NCBI GenBank assembly: GCA_029933295.1
Contig: JAOZOL010000051.1
Location: forward strand, 3,934-12,362
DNA from: Desulfobacterales bacterium
GTDB taxonomy: Bacteria > Desulfobacterota > Desulfobacteria > Desulfobacterales > Desulfosalsimonadaceae
Length of the DNA stretch: 8,429 nt
Direction: 5' to 3'
Every line of letters begins with the position of its first letter. Position 1 is the first letter of the stretch. This document shows positions 1 through 6,065 of the stretch, one piece after another. The translations under genes were made by a program, and so were the position numbers. The notes below the pieces were generated by a model that saw only the letters and a list, made by a program, of their open reading frames with translations, did no database searches and was not told where the DNA came from.

Positions 1-296
1 TTTTTATTCACCGGGCATTCTTTAGCGCACAATCCGCAGCCCTTACAGTGGTAATAATTAATCGATTCGATTTCTTTTCTCGGTATCCCTTTTTTGGTTG
101 TGCCGTCTTTTAAAATAAAGGCATCTTCCGGGCAGAATACCCAGCAGTTTAAGCAGTTGATGCAGTTTTCCTTCACCCATACCGGTCGGGACGTCCGCCA
201 GGTGCCGGTTTCATAGTCTGCTGAATTCCCGCCGTCAGGCACGACACCGCCGATGGCCAGTTCCTGCCAGTCTTTTAATCTGTATTTTTCTTTCAT
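1..296 (-). CDS. porD: 2-oxoacid:ferredoxin oxidoreductase, delta (ferredoxin-like) subunit, partial at the left edge
   Basis: This is the small two-cluster ferredoxin subunit that passes electrons from the thiamine-diphosphate catalytic subunits to ferredoxin in the cytoplasm. I translated 98 residues from the ATG at 296 before the window ends. Two [4Fe-4S] motifs are intact: C45-x2-C48-x2-C51-x3-C55-P and C84-x2-C87-x2-C90-x3-C94-P. The N-terminal 40 residues, with a GG near 16-17 and a TWR before the first motif, fit the PorD/VorD family, whose members are about 100 residues, so only a handful of C-terminal residues should be missing. The start overlaps the stop of the gamma gene (ATGA at 296-293), which implies translational coupling, and a GGGGA stretch at 304-308 can serve as ribosome binding site. 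The substrate (pyruvate, 2-oxoisovalerate or other) cannot be told from this subunit. Confidence 0.93.
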   Translation of the reverse strand, partial: MKEKYRLKDWQELAIGGVVPDGGNSADYETGTWRTSRPVWVKENCINCLNCWVFCPEDAFILKDGTTKKGIPRKEIESINYYHCKGCGLCAKECPVNK

Positions 297-868
297 ATCT
301 CATCCCCTGATTCATATCCCAGCCGCATGGCTTCCAGATTTTTTTCCACCAGGTCTGGCCCGAGCATGTCATTAAACACATGTTTTGCTTCTTCAATGAG
401 CCGGTCAATTGAGATAATATGCCCGGCGGCTTTGGCAAATGCCCCCATCATGGCGGAATTGGGAATTTCTTTTTTAAAAAGTTCTTTTGAAATGCGGTTT
501 GCCGGAATGGTAAATACTTTCTGGGTATCGGCATTTAAGAGTTTTTTGATTTCTTTTGCCGGCCGCCGGGTATTGACAATATATTTGGTTTCCGGTTTCA
601 CACCGGCTATAATTTTACCGCTGCCGATCAGGGTGGGATCGACGATAATCACAATATCCGGATTTTGTACCGGTGTGTGAATACGGATTTCATGATCTGA
701 GAACCGGTTAAATGCCCGCAATGGTGCGCCGCGTCTTTCAGGTCCGTACTCGGGAAACGCGACCACAAATTTCCCCGCGCCCTGAACAGTTTCGCCCAGG
801 GATTTCGCGCCGGTCACCGTGCCCTGACCGCCTCGGCCATGCCATCTGACCTCATAATATTTTGACAT
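293..868 (-). CDS. porG: 2-oxoacid:ferredoxin oxidoreductase, gamma subunit
   Basis: This is the gamma subunit (about 191 residues) of a four-subunit pyruvate/2-oxoacid:ferredoxin oxidoreductase. The complex oxidatively decarboxylates a 2-oxoacid to acyl-CoA, CO2 and reduced ferredoxin. Family marks are GRGGQG at residues 11-16 and PEYGPERRGAP at 39-49, followed by the usual nucleotide-binding-like fold with a VDPTL segment and an NS-MMGAFAKAAG segment near the C-terminus. The length is normal for a stand-alone gamma subunit. I chose the ATG at 868 over an upstream in-frame start at 907 because GGAGG sits 5 nt before it and the family begins just ahead of the GRGGQG loop. The stop overlaps the delta start. 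The order gamma-delta, with alpha and beta expected next, is common in anaerobic bacteria and archaea. Pyruvate is the commonest substrate, but branched-chain or aromatic 2-oxoacids remain possible. Confidence 0.93.
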   Translation of the reverse strand: MSKYYEVRWHGRGGQGTVTGAKSLGETVQGAGKFVVAFPEYGPERRGAPLRAFNRFSDHEIRIHTPVQNPDIVIIVDPTLIGSGKIIAGVKPETKYIVNTRRPAKEIKKLLNADTQKVFTIPANRISKELFKKEIPNSAMMGAFAKAAGHIISIDRLIEEAKHVFNDMLGPDLVEKNLEAMRLGYESGDEI

Positions 869-873
869 TATTT

Positions 874-878
874 CCTCC
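874..878 (-). promoter_or_regulatory. Ribosome binding site of the gamma subunit gene
   Basis: GGAGG on the minus strand lies 5 nt before the ATG at 868. It fixes that start and argues against the longer reading frame that begins at 907. Confidence 0.75.
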
Positions 879-882
879 AAAA

Positions 883-913
883 GGCGAAATCTCTCTTGGG
901 AGATCAAATCGCC
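883..913 (-). promoter_or_regulatory. Imperfect hairpin in the leader of the gamma subunit gene
   Basis: Outer arms GGCGA (883-887 on plus) and TCGCC (909-913) enclose an inner arm pair ATCTCT / GGAGAT at 889-894 and 899-904, with one wobble pair and the loop CTTG. On the minus strand it ends only a few bases before the GGAGG ribosome binding site. It could modulate translation, or could be a weak processing or stop signal. There is no true T-run (only TTTT), so an intrinsic terminator is unlikely. The structure is visible; the role is inference. Confidence 0.35.
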
Positions 914-939
914 GCAAATTTGTTTAAACAGCCCGATTC

Positions 940-966
940 AATATAATAATTTGCACGAAGAATCAA
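940..966 (-). promoter_or_regulatory. Weak promoter candidate for the gamma-delta operon
   Basis: On the minus strand TTGATT (966-961) and TATATT (945-940) resemble -35 and -10 boxes, but the 15-nt spacer is short. A start of transcription near 933 would give a leader of about 65 nt that contains the hairpin at 883-913. It is offered because the 333-nt gap upstream implies that the operon has its own promoter. Confidence 0.22.
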
Positions 967-1042
967 CCCCCATTTAATGAAAAAAAATGTTTTGCCTATA
1001 ACGATATCAGTATGCTGGGTGTTGCGGATGGGTATGAATGCG

Positions 1043-1080
1043 GGGTTCTTTCCCGGATCAAATGCCGGCTGGAAGAACCC
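1043..1080. repeat. Inverted repeat, 8-bp perfect arms
   Basis: GGGTTCTT (1043-1050) and AAGAACCC (1073-1080) are exact complements. Short further pairings occur inside (CC with GG, GG with CC). It lies 120-160 bases downstream of the dehydrogenase stop on the transcribed minus strand. No T-run follows, so it is a stem-loop of unknown function rather than a classical terminator. Confidence 0.5.
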
Positions 1081-1125
1081 GGCCTTTCTTCTGATATGGC
1101 ACCGGAGGTAATTTTTTGCATAATG

Positions 1126-1146
1126 CCTGCAAAAGGGGTTTGCAGG
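1126..1146. repeat. Short hairpin, 8-bp perfect stem and 5-nt loop
   Basis: CCTGCAAA (1126-1133) and TTTGCAGG (1139-1146) pair around AGGGG on the plus strand. It is 56 bases beyond the dehydrogenase stop on the minus strand. The flanks carry no U-tract, so termination would have to be Rho-assisted. It could be a 3'-end stabilising stem. Confidence 0.5.
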
Positions 1147-1201
1147 GGCCGATTGAGGATGCATTTATCAAAAGAATAAACGGCTCATGGGAAGGCGGCT
1201 G

Positions 1202-3268
1202 CTATCTGGCTAATTTTCTTCCGGCCTTAATGGCCTGATCTCTGACCCGCACAAAATCGACGTTACCGAGAACGCCGGAAAGACCTGAGATGCCTGACAG
1301 TTTCATTCCGTGTTTTAAACCCATTTTATAGATTTCGCTGACCCGTTCCCATTTAATATCTTTGCCCACACTGAAATTCTCAAAGCGTCCTTCCAAAGCC
1401 AGCACAATGGTTTCAGCCAGGCTGGCGTAGGCAACGCCCGGCGCAAGACCGATATTCTTCATTTCCGGCTCACCGGGCAAGGCAATCTCCCCGGATGCTA
1501 TGATTAAGACGTCGGGTCTTTTTTTAGCATCTTTAATGGTGAAATTTAGCGGCCGGTTGACATCGGTGATGACGCATCCCGGTTTGACCTTTTCAATATC
1601 AAGAATTTTTTCGTCCCGGCTTGAAGAAGCCGTTACAATAACGTCCATATCTTTAATAAATTTGTCTGACCGGGTTGTGATATGAACTTTTACATTTTTA
1701 ATTTCATTAACAATGGTTTCTTTTAAAGCCAGCAGCTTGGCATCATGGCTGTCTACCATATATACCTCTTCAAACGCAGTTGCCAGCAGTTTGGAACAGA
1801 CCGAACCCACGGCACCGGTTGCGCCGATAACCATGGTTTTGCCCTTTAATTTTTTGCCTTTGACCATTTTAATCAGACCGATTTTTCGAACAGCCTCGGC
1901 GGTTGCCCAGAGTGCGGCGGATGCGCTGTAACTGTTGCCGGTGGTGATGGGGATTTCAGAAAATTTAGAAACCGTCATGCCGGCATCACCCATTGCCCTG
2001 GTCATCGCGCCCAGACCGATGATCTGCGCGCCCAGGTTTTTGGCAATTTTTGTTGCTTTTAACATCCGGGAATTTATAAATTCAGGGCCGTGTGCCAGCA
2101 TTTGTTTCGGTGTCGCCCCGATGGCAATGAGCCACCCTTCGGCCTCGACGCCGGTGGGAGATTTTATGCCGGTTATTTTGGAGTAGACAAACGGCGGAGA
2201 ATAAGCCATCAGTTTTTCAATGGTGTCCAGTTTTGCAGTGGGATGTATTTTGGAGAACCAACCGACGGGCCCAATCTTTTTCAAGTATTCCTGGGTCAGC
2301 GGGTGGACGACAAAGGCAAACCGGTTAACGCGTTTTTTCTTTCCGCTTGGATAAATAACCCGTGGATCCATTCGGCGTTCGGAAATGACCTCAAGCAGAT
2401 CATCCCTGGTTAATGTTTCCGGTGTTTTATCCAGGGCCATCATAATCATTGCTTCTAAAACACTGACACCGACTACATTTTCAAGTATTTTCGGGGTTGA
2501 ATCAATAATCACATCCACACCGCGCTCTTTTAAGAATTTTACCCGATCATCATAGGCGGTTGCAGTAATGACGGTTTTTCCGCCAAGTTCTTTAAGACCA
2601 AAATTTTCAATGTATTTATGAAAATTATAATAGGGAATAACAATGACATTCGATTGCCGGACGGCTTTTTGAATAATAAATTCATTATATGCCCGCAAGG
2701 GCATGGCCATGTTTGAAAACTGTTTGCTGGGCACCCATTTAAGGACACTATGAAGTTCATTTGCATATAATTTTAAATCATCAATGGAATTGAGAAATTT
2801 TGGGATGCCCTGTTCCAGGATCGGATCGCAGAATTTTATATTGGTGGTATATTCTGAAAGTGCATTTGCAATGGAAGAATTCATCATCCCTGAAAAAAAC
2901 AGCACCCGGTTGTTATTGAAATAGTTATTACCAAAGGTATATTGAATATGTCGGATGGTCCATTCATGCCCGACGCTGCGCAGGGAATCACCGGTTGTAA
3001 ATGGGGTGTTTAATTTGTGTCCCAGTTGGTAAAGGGTCTGTGTTTCCTTTTCGGCCCTGTTTTTTTCGTTTATGGTGAAAGGGAACTGGATGGAGCCCAG
3101 TCCGATGACATCAGCCTTTGAGTCCCATTCGGCAAGCAGATCCGCAACGCGGTCAATGTCCCCATCCGCACCAAGGCGAATAACGCGGAAATCTTTGCCC
3201 AAAAACCGGGGTGTAAAATCATAATCGTCTTTACTGGGGCCTAAACTGATATTGACGACGGTCTTCAT
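1202..3268 (-). CDS. Two-domain dehydrogenase-like protein: unknown N-terminal domain fused to an acyl-ACP-reductase-like domain
   Basis: This 688-residue protein is predicted cytosolic, with no signal peptide. Residues about 317-688 follow cyanobacterial acyl-ACP reductase (AAR, COG5322-type): a start like FAFVVHPL, TTGN at 442-445, the Rossmann loop GATGAVG at 482-488, and near the C-terminus AETIVLALEGRFENFSVG. AAR has Cys294 in its ACFAE motif, where the acyl thioester is held; here the aligned residue is Ser616 (ASLAE). Reduction of acyl thioesters by the AAR mechanism is therefore doubtful, and an NAD(P)-linked dehydrogenase of another substrate is likelier. Residues 1-316 form a separate domain. 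From memory they resemble clostridial proteins loosely annotated quinate 5-dehydrogenase (segment GKTVITATAYDD and the following RGVDVIIDSTP), whose function is unproven. The start at 3268 has AAAGGA 8 nt upstream. It lies upstream of the ferredoxin oxidoreductase genes on the same strand, but 333 nt apart, so it is probably a separate unit. Confidence 0.85.
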   Translation of the reverse strand: MKTVVNISLGPSKDDYDFTPRFLGKDFRVIRLGADGDIDRVADLLAEWDSKADVIGLGSIQFPFTINEKNRAEKETQTLYQLGHKLNTPFTTGDSLRSVGHEWTIRHIQYTFGNNYFNNNRVLFFSGMMNSSIANALSEYTTNIKFCDPILEQGIPKFLNSIDDLKLYANELHSVLKWVPSKQFSNMAMPLRAYNEFIIQKAVRQSNVIVIPYYNFHKYIENFGLKELGGKTVITATAYDDRVKFLKERGVDVIIDSTPKILENVVGVSVLEAMIMMALDKTPETLTRDDLLEVISERRMDPRVIYPSGKKKRVNRFAFVVHPLTQEYLKKIGPVGWFSKIHPTAKLDTIEKLMAYSPPFVYSKITGIKSPTGVEAEGWLIAIGATPKQMLAHGPEFINSRMLKATKIAKNLGAQIIGLGAMTRAMGDAGMTVSKFSEIPITTGNSYSASAALWATAEAVRKIGLIKMVKGKKLKGKTMVIGATGAVGSVCSKLLATAFEEVYMVDSHDAKLLALKETIVNEIKNVKVHITTRSDKFIKDMDVIVTASSSRDEKILDIEKVKPGCVITDVNRPLNFTIKDAKKRPDVLIIASGEIALPGEPEMKNIGLAPGVAYASLAETIVLALEGRFENFSVGKDIKWERVSEIYKMGLKHGMKLSGISGLSGVLGNVDFVRVRDQAIKAGRKLAR

Positions 3269-3324
3269 CGGTGATATCCTTTCTTATATAAATATTTAAA
3301 AACATCGAGATTGATACGTCACAT

Positions 3325-3351
3325 ATTTGTCAATTTTGATAATTTTGTCAA
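3325..3351 (-). repeat. Three tandem 9-bp units containing two TTGACA boxes; possible operator or promoter
   Basis: Read on the minus strand from 3351 to 3325 the units are TTGACAAAA, TTATCAAAA and TTGACAAAT. The middle unit differs from the first at two positions, and the last differs only at its final base. The block sits 57-83 bases ahead of the dehydrogenase start. The TTGACA of the first unit is 17 nt from AAATAT (3328-3323), a poor -10 match. Iterated sites of this kind often bind a regulator cooperatively; that role is inference. Confidence 0.5.
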
Positions 3352-3504
3352 ACACAAAGCTCAGATGAAATCGGTTTTTTAATTTTTGATAAATAAACAG
3401 AGGTGTATGAAACTTAAAATTAAAAGACGATTAAAATGAACTGAATTGATTGAATATAAAGACAAAAAGCACCGGAAATTTTTTTTCATATTCCAAAAGC
3501 ATAT

Positions 3505-3561
3505 ACTAAAAAAACGATTCGATGATATCTGTATAGTTACAGCCGATCTGTTTTTTTTAGT
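3505..3561. repeat. Nested inverted repeat upstream of the VWA gene
   Basis: The outer arms are ACTAAAAAAAC (3505-3515) and GTTTTTTTTAGT (3550-3561), complementary apart from one extra T. Inside lies a small hairpin CTGTA (3529-3533), loop TAGT, TACAG (3538-3542). The T8 run of the right arm follows the inner stem by 8 nt, so a weak attenuator is conceivable, but the spacing is wrong for a standard terminator. It ends 23 bases before the ribosome binding site. Confidence 0.45.
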
Positions 3562-3583
3562 AAAACCGGTTAGGGAACAATTC

Positions 3584-3590
3584 AGGAGGA
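3584..3590 (+). promoter_or_regulatory. Ribosome binding site of the VWA gene
   Basis: AGGAGGA lies 7 nt before the ATG at 3598. The in-frame TTG at 3592 would be only 1 nt away, so the ATG is the start. Confidence 0.85.
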
Positions 3591-3597
3591 ATTGGTT

Positions 3598-5067
3598 ATG
3601 AAGCGATTGGCTTTTCTTGTTCTGGTCTTATTTGTTGGTTTTATCTTCACGTTGGCTAATTTTTCGCAATGTCGTGCCGAAAATTTTCCGGAAGTTATGT
3701 TTGTTCTTGATGCATCTGGAAGTATGTGGGGGCAGGTGGACGGGAAACCAAAAATTGAGATTGTAAAAAATGTGATGCAGGAAATGGTTCCCGCCTTTCC
3801 GCCTGAAGTCCGGATGGGATTGACCGTTTACGGTCATCACCGGAAGGGTGACTGTAATGATATCGAAATTCTGGTTCCACCCGGCAGCATGGATAGAAAT
3901 AAAATTTTAAATGCTACCCAACAGCTCAATCCCAAGGGAATGACGCCGATTGCAGGGGCCGTTCACATGGTCACGGAAGCATTAAAGACCAACGAAACCG
4001 AGACAACGGTAATTTTATTAAGTGACGGCGAAGAAACCTGTGATGATCATCCCTGTGAGGCGATACGTCGTATCAAAGCATCCGGCATTAAATTTATTCT
4101 TCACGTAGTGGGGTTTGACATTAATGATCAGCAGAAGAGTCAGTTGTCATGCATCGCACAGGCCGGTGGCGGTCAGTATTTTGAGGCAAACAATGCCAGT
4201 GCCCTGTTAAACGCATTCCAATCCGTTTATAAAGAAGTCGTCCAGAAAGTTGAAAAAGCGAAAACAACCGTAAAAAAAGCAGTCTCCCGGCTTGGTAAAA
4301 TACAGATTACAATGCCAGCCGCTGCAACGATCAGTTTGAACACCATCAAAATTATTCGTAAAACAGATGGAAAGCTTTTAAAAACGATCAAGGACCCGGC
4401 CGCAGATTCTGTACACCCGTTGTTGAGCGGAGACTATGAAGTTGTTGCCGGATTTGCCAATTCAAATTACAAGCCGGATTCCGATGTTTCTCTGGGCATA
4501 TTTACAGTGACCGGCGGAGAGACCCTGACAATTGATCTCGGCGTCATGACATTCAATATCGCGGATACATTAAAAAAGATCCCGGCCGGCGCAGTGATTA
4601 TCACGCGTGCGGACAAGCCTTCATTTTCGTTGACATTGCCCTATAACGGCAATGATTACTATTTTTATAAACCCAAGCCTCTTCCTGAAGGAACGTATAA
4701 TTTTGCAGTCCATTATCAACGGGGATATTTGTATAAAACTGAGACCACCCCGGTCCTGCTTGCTGAAAATATTAAGATCCGACCGGGCGAGAATACCGTG
4801 GTCACTATGGATACGGGAATTCTGATTAAAGAACCGGCAGACTCGACACTGGTAAGCTGGGAACTGGTTCCGGAAGAAAAAGGTGTGCAGACAATCAAAA
4901 TCAACAGTGCCTCAAACGGGGCTTATCCGTTATGGGAAACGTATGCGGTTATGCCGGGCACATATAACCTGCTGGGATATATTGAAGGGATGGCCGAGCC
5001 CCTGCCATTGGGAGATGGCTTGACGATCTCAAAGGGAGAATTGTTGACGTTTGACACTGGCCTTTGA
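3598..5067 (+). CDS. Exported von Willebrand factor type A (VWA) domain protein with three C-terminal beta-rich repeats
   Basis: This 489-residue protein is predicted to be secreted to the periplasm or cell surface. Residues 1-27 form a signal peptide: MKR, a hydrophobic core, then a small-residue end near A27. The VWA domain covers about 32-215 and has a complete metal-ion-dependent adhesion site: D38-x-S40-x-S42 (DASGSM), T116 (GMTP) and D143 (LLSDGEE). Cysteines 86, 148, 153 and 185 could form disulfides. A Lys/Val-rich, possibly helical linker (about 212-232) leads to three tandem modules of roughly 75-90 residues. Each module has a G-x-Y turn (G278, G365, G454) and ends in a G-E ... D-x-G pattern (306-315, 397-407, 480-488). 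Homologues are often labelled calcium-activated chloride channel-like, a name without functional support in bacteria. A cation-dependent protein-binding or adhesion role is inferred. No lipobox is present. Confidence 0.88.
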   Translation: MKRLAFLVLVLFVGFIFTLANFSQCRAENFPEVMFVLDASGSMWGQVDGKPKIEIVKNVMQEMVPAFPPEVRMGLTVYGHHRKGDCNDIEILVPPGSMDRNKILNATQQLNPKGMTPIAGAVHMVTEALKTNETETTVILLSDGEETCDDHPCEAIRRIKASGIKFILHVVGFDINDQQKSQLSCIAQAGGGQYFEANNASALLNAFQSVYKEVVQKVEKAKTTVKKAVSRLGKIQITMPAAATISLNTIKIIRKTDGKLLKTIKDPAADSVHPLLSGDYEVVAGFANSNYKPDSDVSLGIFTVTGGETLTIDLGVMTFNIADTLKKIPAGAVIITRADKPSFSLTLPYNGNDYYFYKPKPLPEGTYNFAVHYQRGYLYKTETTPVLLAENIKIRPGENTVVTMDTGILIKEPADSTLVSWELVPEEKGVQTIKINSASNGAYPLWETYAVMPGTYNLLGYIEGMAEPLPLGDGLTISKGELLTFDTGL

Positions 5068-5082
5068 CAGCTTTCAGCTATT

Positions 5083-5499
5083 TCAGGAACCGCTCCCTAT
5101 GACTGCGGTTGCTTTCATTTCAACCAAAAGCGGTGGAAGGACCAGCGCTGTTACACCAACCGCGGTCCAGGCCGGATAGTTTTTTGTGATAAATTTCGAT
5201 TTCACTTTTGAAAATCCTCGAATATCATCCATTGACGTATGATACGTCACCAGTTCAACGATATCGTCCAGTGATCCGCCGGCTTCAGCCAGAATTTTTT
5301 TCAAGTTTTGAAAAGCCATGCGTGCCTGTTCCTCAATGCCATCACCCACAGCGCCAGACTCACTCATGCCCACCTGACCGGAAATCCACACGGTATTTCC
5401 AACACGAACCGCCTGGGAAAACTGCATTGTCTCATAAATAAATTCCGTCCCTTTAGGATTGATCAACGTTTGCTTGTTTTGTTTTTCATTTGATTGCAT
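5083..5499 (-). CDS. Rid (YjgF/YER057c/UK114) family protein lacking the catalytic arginine of RidA
   Basis: The product has 138 residues; the Rid core starts near residue 18 after a polar, Lys/Gln-rich extension. The VWISGQVG segment, the A-x2-AFQNLKKILAEAGGSL helix and the PAWTAVGV strand are typical. E. coli RidA uses Arg105 (in PARS) to hydrolyse reactive enamine/imine intermediates; here the aligned residue is Trp111 in PAWT. By family knowledge, proteins without that Arg lack the classic deaminase activity and belong to other Rid subfamilies of mostly unknown role. The fold is normally a cytosolic trimer. AAGGA lies 6 nt ahead of the ATG. The stop is 15 nt from the stop of the convergent VWA gene with no evident terminator between. 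Its start is 23 nt after the DUF456 stop, suggesting one operon. Confidence 0.9.
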   Translation of the reverse strand: MQSNEKQNKQTLINPKGTEFIYETMQFSQAVRVGNTVWISGQVGMSESGAVGDGIEEQARMAFQNLKKILAEAGGSLDDIVELVTYHTSMDDIRGFSKVKSKFITKNYPAWTAVGVTALVLPPLLVEMKATAVIGSGS

Positions 5500-5522
5500 C
5501 TTCGTTCCTTTCTATGTTTCTT

Positions 5523-6011
5523 TTAAAATAAACGCGCAATAACAAAAACTCCCACCATGGAGAAGCCGATGGCTATTTTTGCGGCAGTTCCAATCAGCAT
5601 TCCCAGCCATGCCCCTATGCCGGCAAGTCCGGCTGCTTGAAGATTTTTTCGTGCTGAAAACTCCCCGATGACGGCTCCTATGAACGGTCCTGCAAGAATG
5701 CCGATAAAACCAAAAAAAATACCCGCAATTGCGCCCAGAGTTGCCCCTATTGCGGCATTCCTACTGGCCCCGAATCGTTTTACACCCAGTGCGCCTGCGA
5801 TAAAATCAATGATATGGGCCAGAAGCGCCAATACGGTCAGAAGTGCTATCGTAAAGCCGCCGACAAATACAAAATGTTCGGCCCATGCTGCCAGGATTAA
5901 CCCGGTCAAAAGCAAAACAGGCCCGGGAAGTACCGGAAGAATGAGGCCTGCCAAGCCGGCGACAATAAATATTCCCGCCAGCGTCCAGAGAAGAATGAGA
6001 CCGATATCCAT
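5523..6011 (-). CDS. DUF456 family small integral membrane protein
   Basis: The product is 162 residues, very hydrophobic and rich in Gly and Ala. It has about four membrane spans: roughly 5-35 (with LPVLPGPVLLL, the family's typical Pro-Gly hairpin), 45-72, 88-115 and 125-160. A short polar stretch GVKRFGASR near the middle matches the DUF456 family pattern. Glycine-zipper spacing (GATLGAIAGIFFGFIG) suggests tight helix packing. The biochemical role of the family is unknown. It lies 54 nt after the VanZ-like gene and 23 nt before the Rid gene on the same strand. The ribosome binding site is weak: only GGG about 10 nt ahead of the ATG, so the gene may depend on translation of its neighbour. 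A 166-codon frame lies on the opposite strand, but it is a shadow. Confidence 0.88.
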   Translation of the reverse strand: MDIGLILLWTLAGIFIVAGLAGLILPVLPGPVLLLTGLILAAWAEHFVFVGGFTIALLTVLALLAHIIDFIAGALGVKRFGASRNAAIGATLGAIAGIFFGFIGILAGPFIGAVIGEFSARKNLQAAGLAGIGAWLGMLIGTAAKIAIGFSMVGVFVIARLF

Positions 6012-6065
6012 TTTTCAACAACCCATTATATCAATATTATTTATCATTAGAAAGGGGTTTAACGG

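Larger units (their letters stand above)
869..1201. other. Gene-free spacer with inverted repeats
   Basis: I find no convincing gene in these 333 bases. Two small reading frames (904-1164 minus and 1012-1179 plus) lack ribosome binding sites and any recognisable motif. Three inverted repeats stand out: 883-913 in the gamma leader; 1043-1080, with 8-bp perfect arms GGGTTCTT / AAGAACCC; and 1126-1146, with arms CCTGCAAA / TTTGCAGG around a 5-nt loop. None is followed by a T-run on either strand, so no clear Rho-independent terminator ends the dehydrogenase gene. The hairpins may still protect or process its 3' end. Confidence 0.6.
3269..3597. promoter_or_regulatory. AT-rich divergent intergenic region between the dehydrogenase and VWA genes
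   Basis: This 329-nt spacer must hold promoters for both divergent genes. Toward the dehydrogenase (minus) there are two TTGACA boxes within a 9-bp tandem repeat (3325-3351), but no strong -10 at the ideal distance. Toward the VWA gene (plus), TATACT at 3502-3507 and TATAGT at 3532-3537 are possible -10 boxes without good -35 partners. A nested inverted repeat spans 3505-3561. A ten-codon frame at 3407-3439 is the only miniature ORF I noticed, and I do not credit it. Confidence 0.6.

Noticed and set aside
904..1164. 86-codon minus-strand reading frame between the gamma subunit and dehydrogenase genes
   Set aside because: No ribosome binding site, no recognisable motif, and its end runs into the gamma leader hairpin. 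It reads like translated spacer.
1012..1179. 55-codon plus-strand reading frame in the same spacer
   Set aside because: No ribosome binding site, opposite to both neighbours, and composed largely of the inverted repeats.
1202..3268. An alkane-forming pathway (acyl-ACP reductase plus aldehyde deformylating oxygenase)
   Set aside because: No oxygenase partner gene in the window, an anaerobe-style context, and the catalytic Cys of AAR is replaced by Ser.
3407..3439. Ten-codon leader peptide frame upstream of the VWA gene
   Set aside because: Only a weak AGAGGTG ahead of it, basic low-complexity product, no coupled attenuator at the right distance.
3598..3680. Lipoprotein signal in the VWA protein (Cys25)
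   Set aside because: Residues before Cys25 (NFSQ) do not form a lipobox; a standard signal peptide ending near A27 fits better.
5068..5082. Terminator between the convergent VWA and Rid genes
   Set aside because: Only 15 nt, with no stem of useful length and no T-run.
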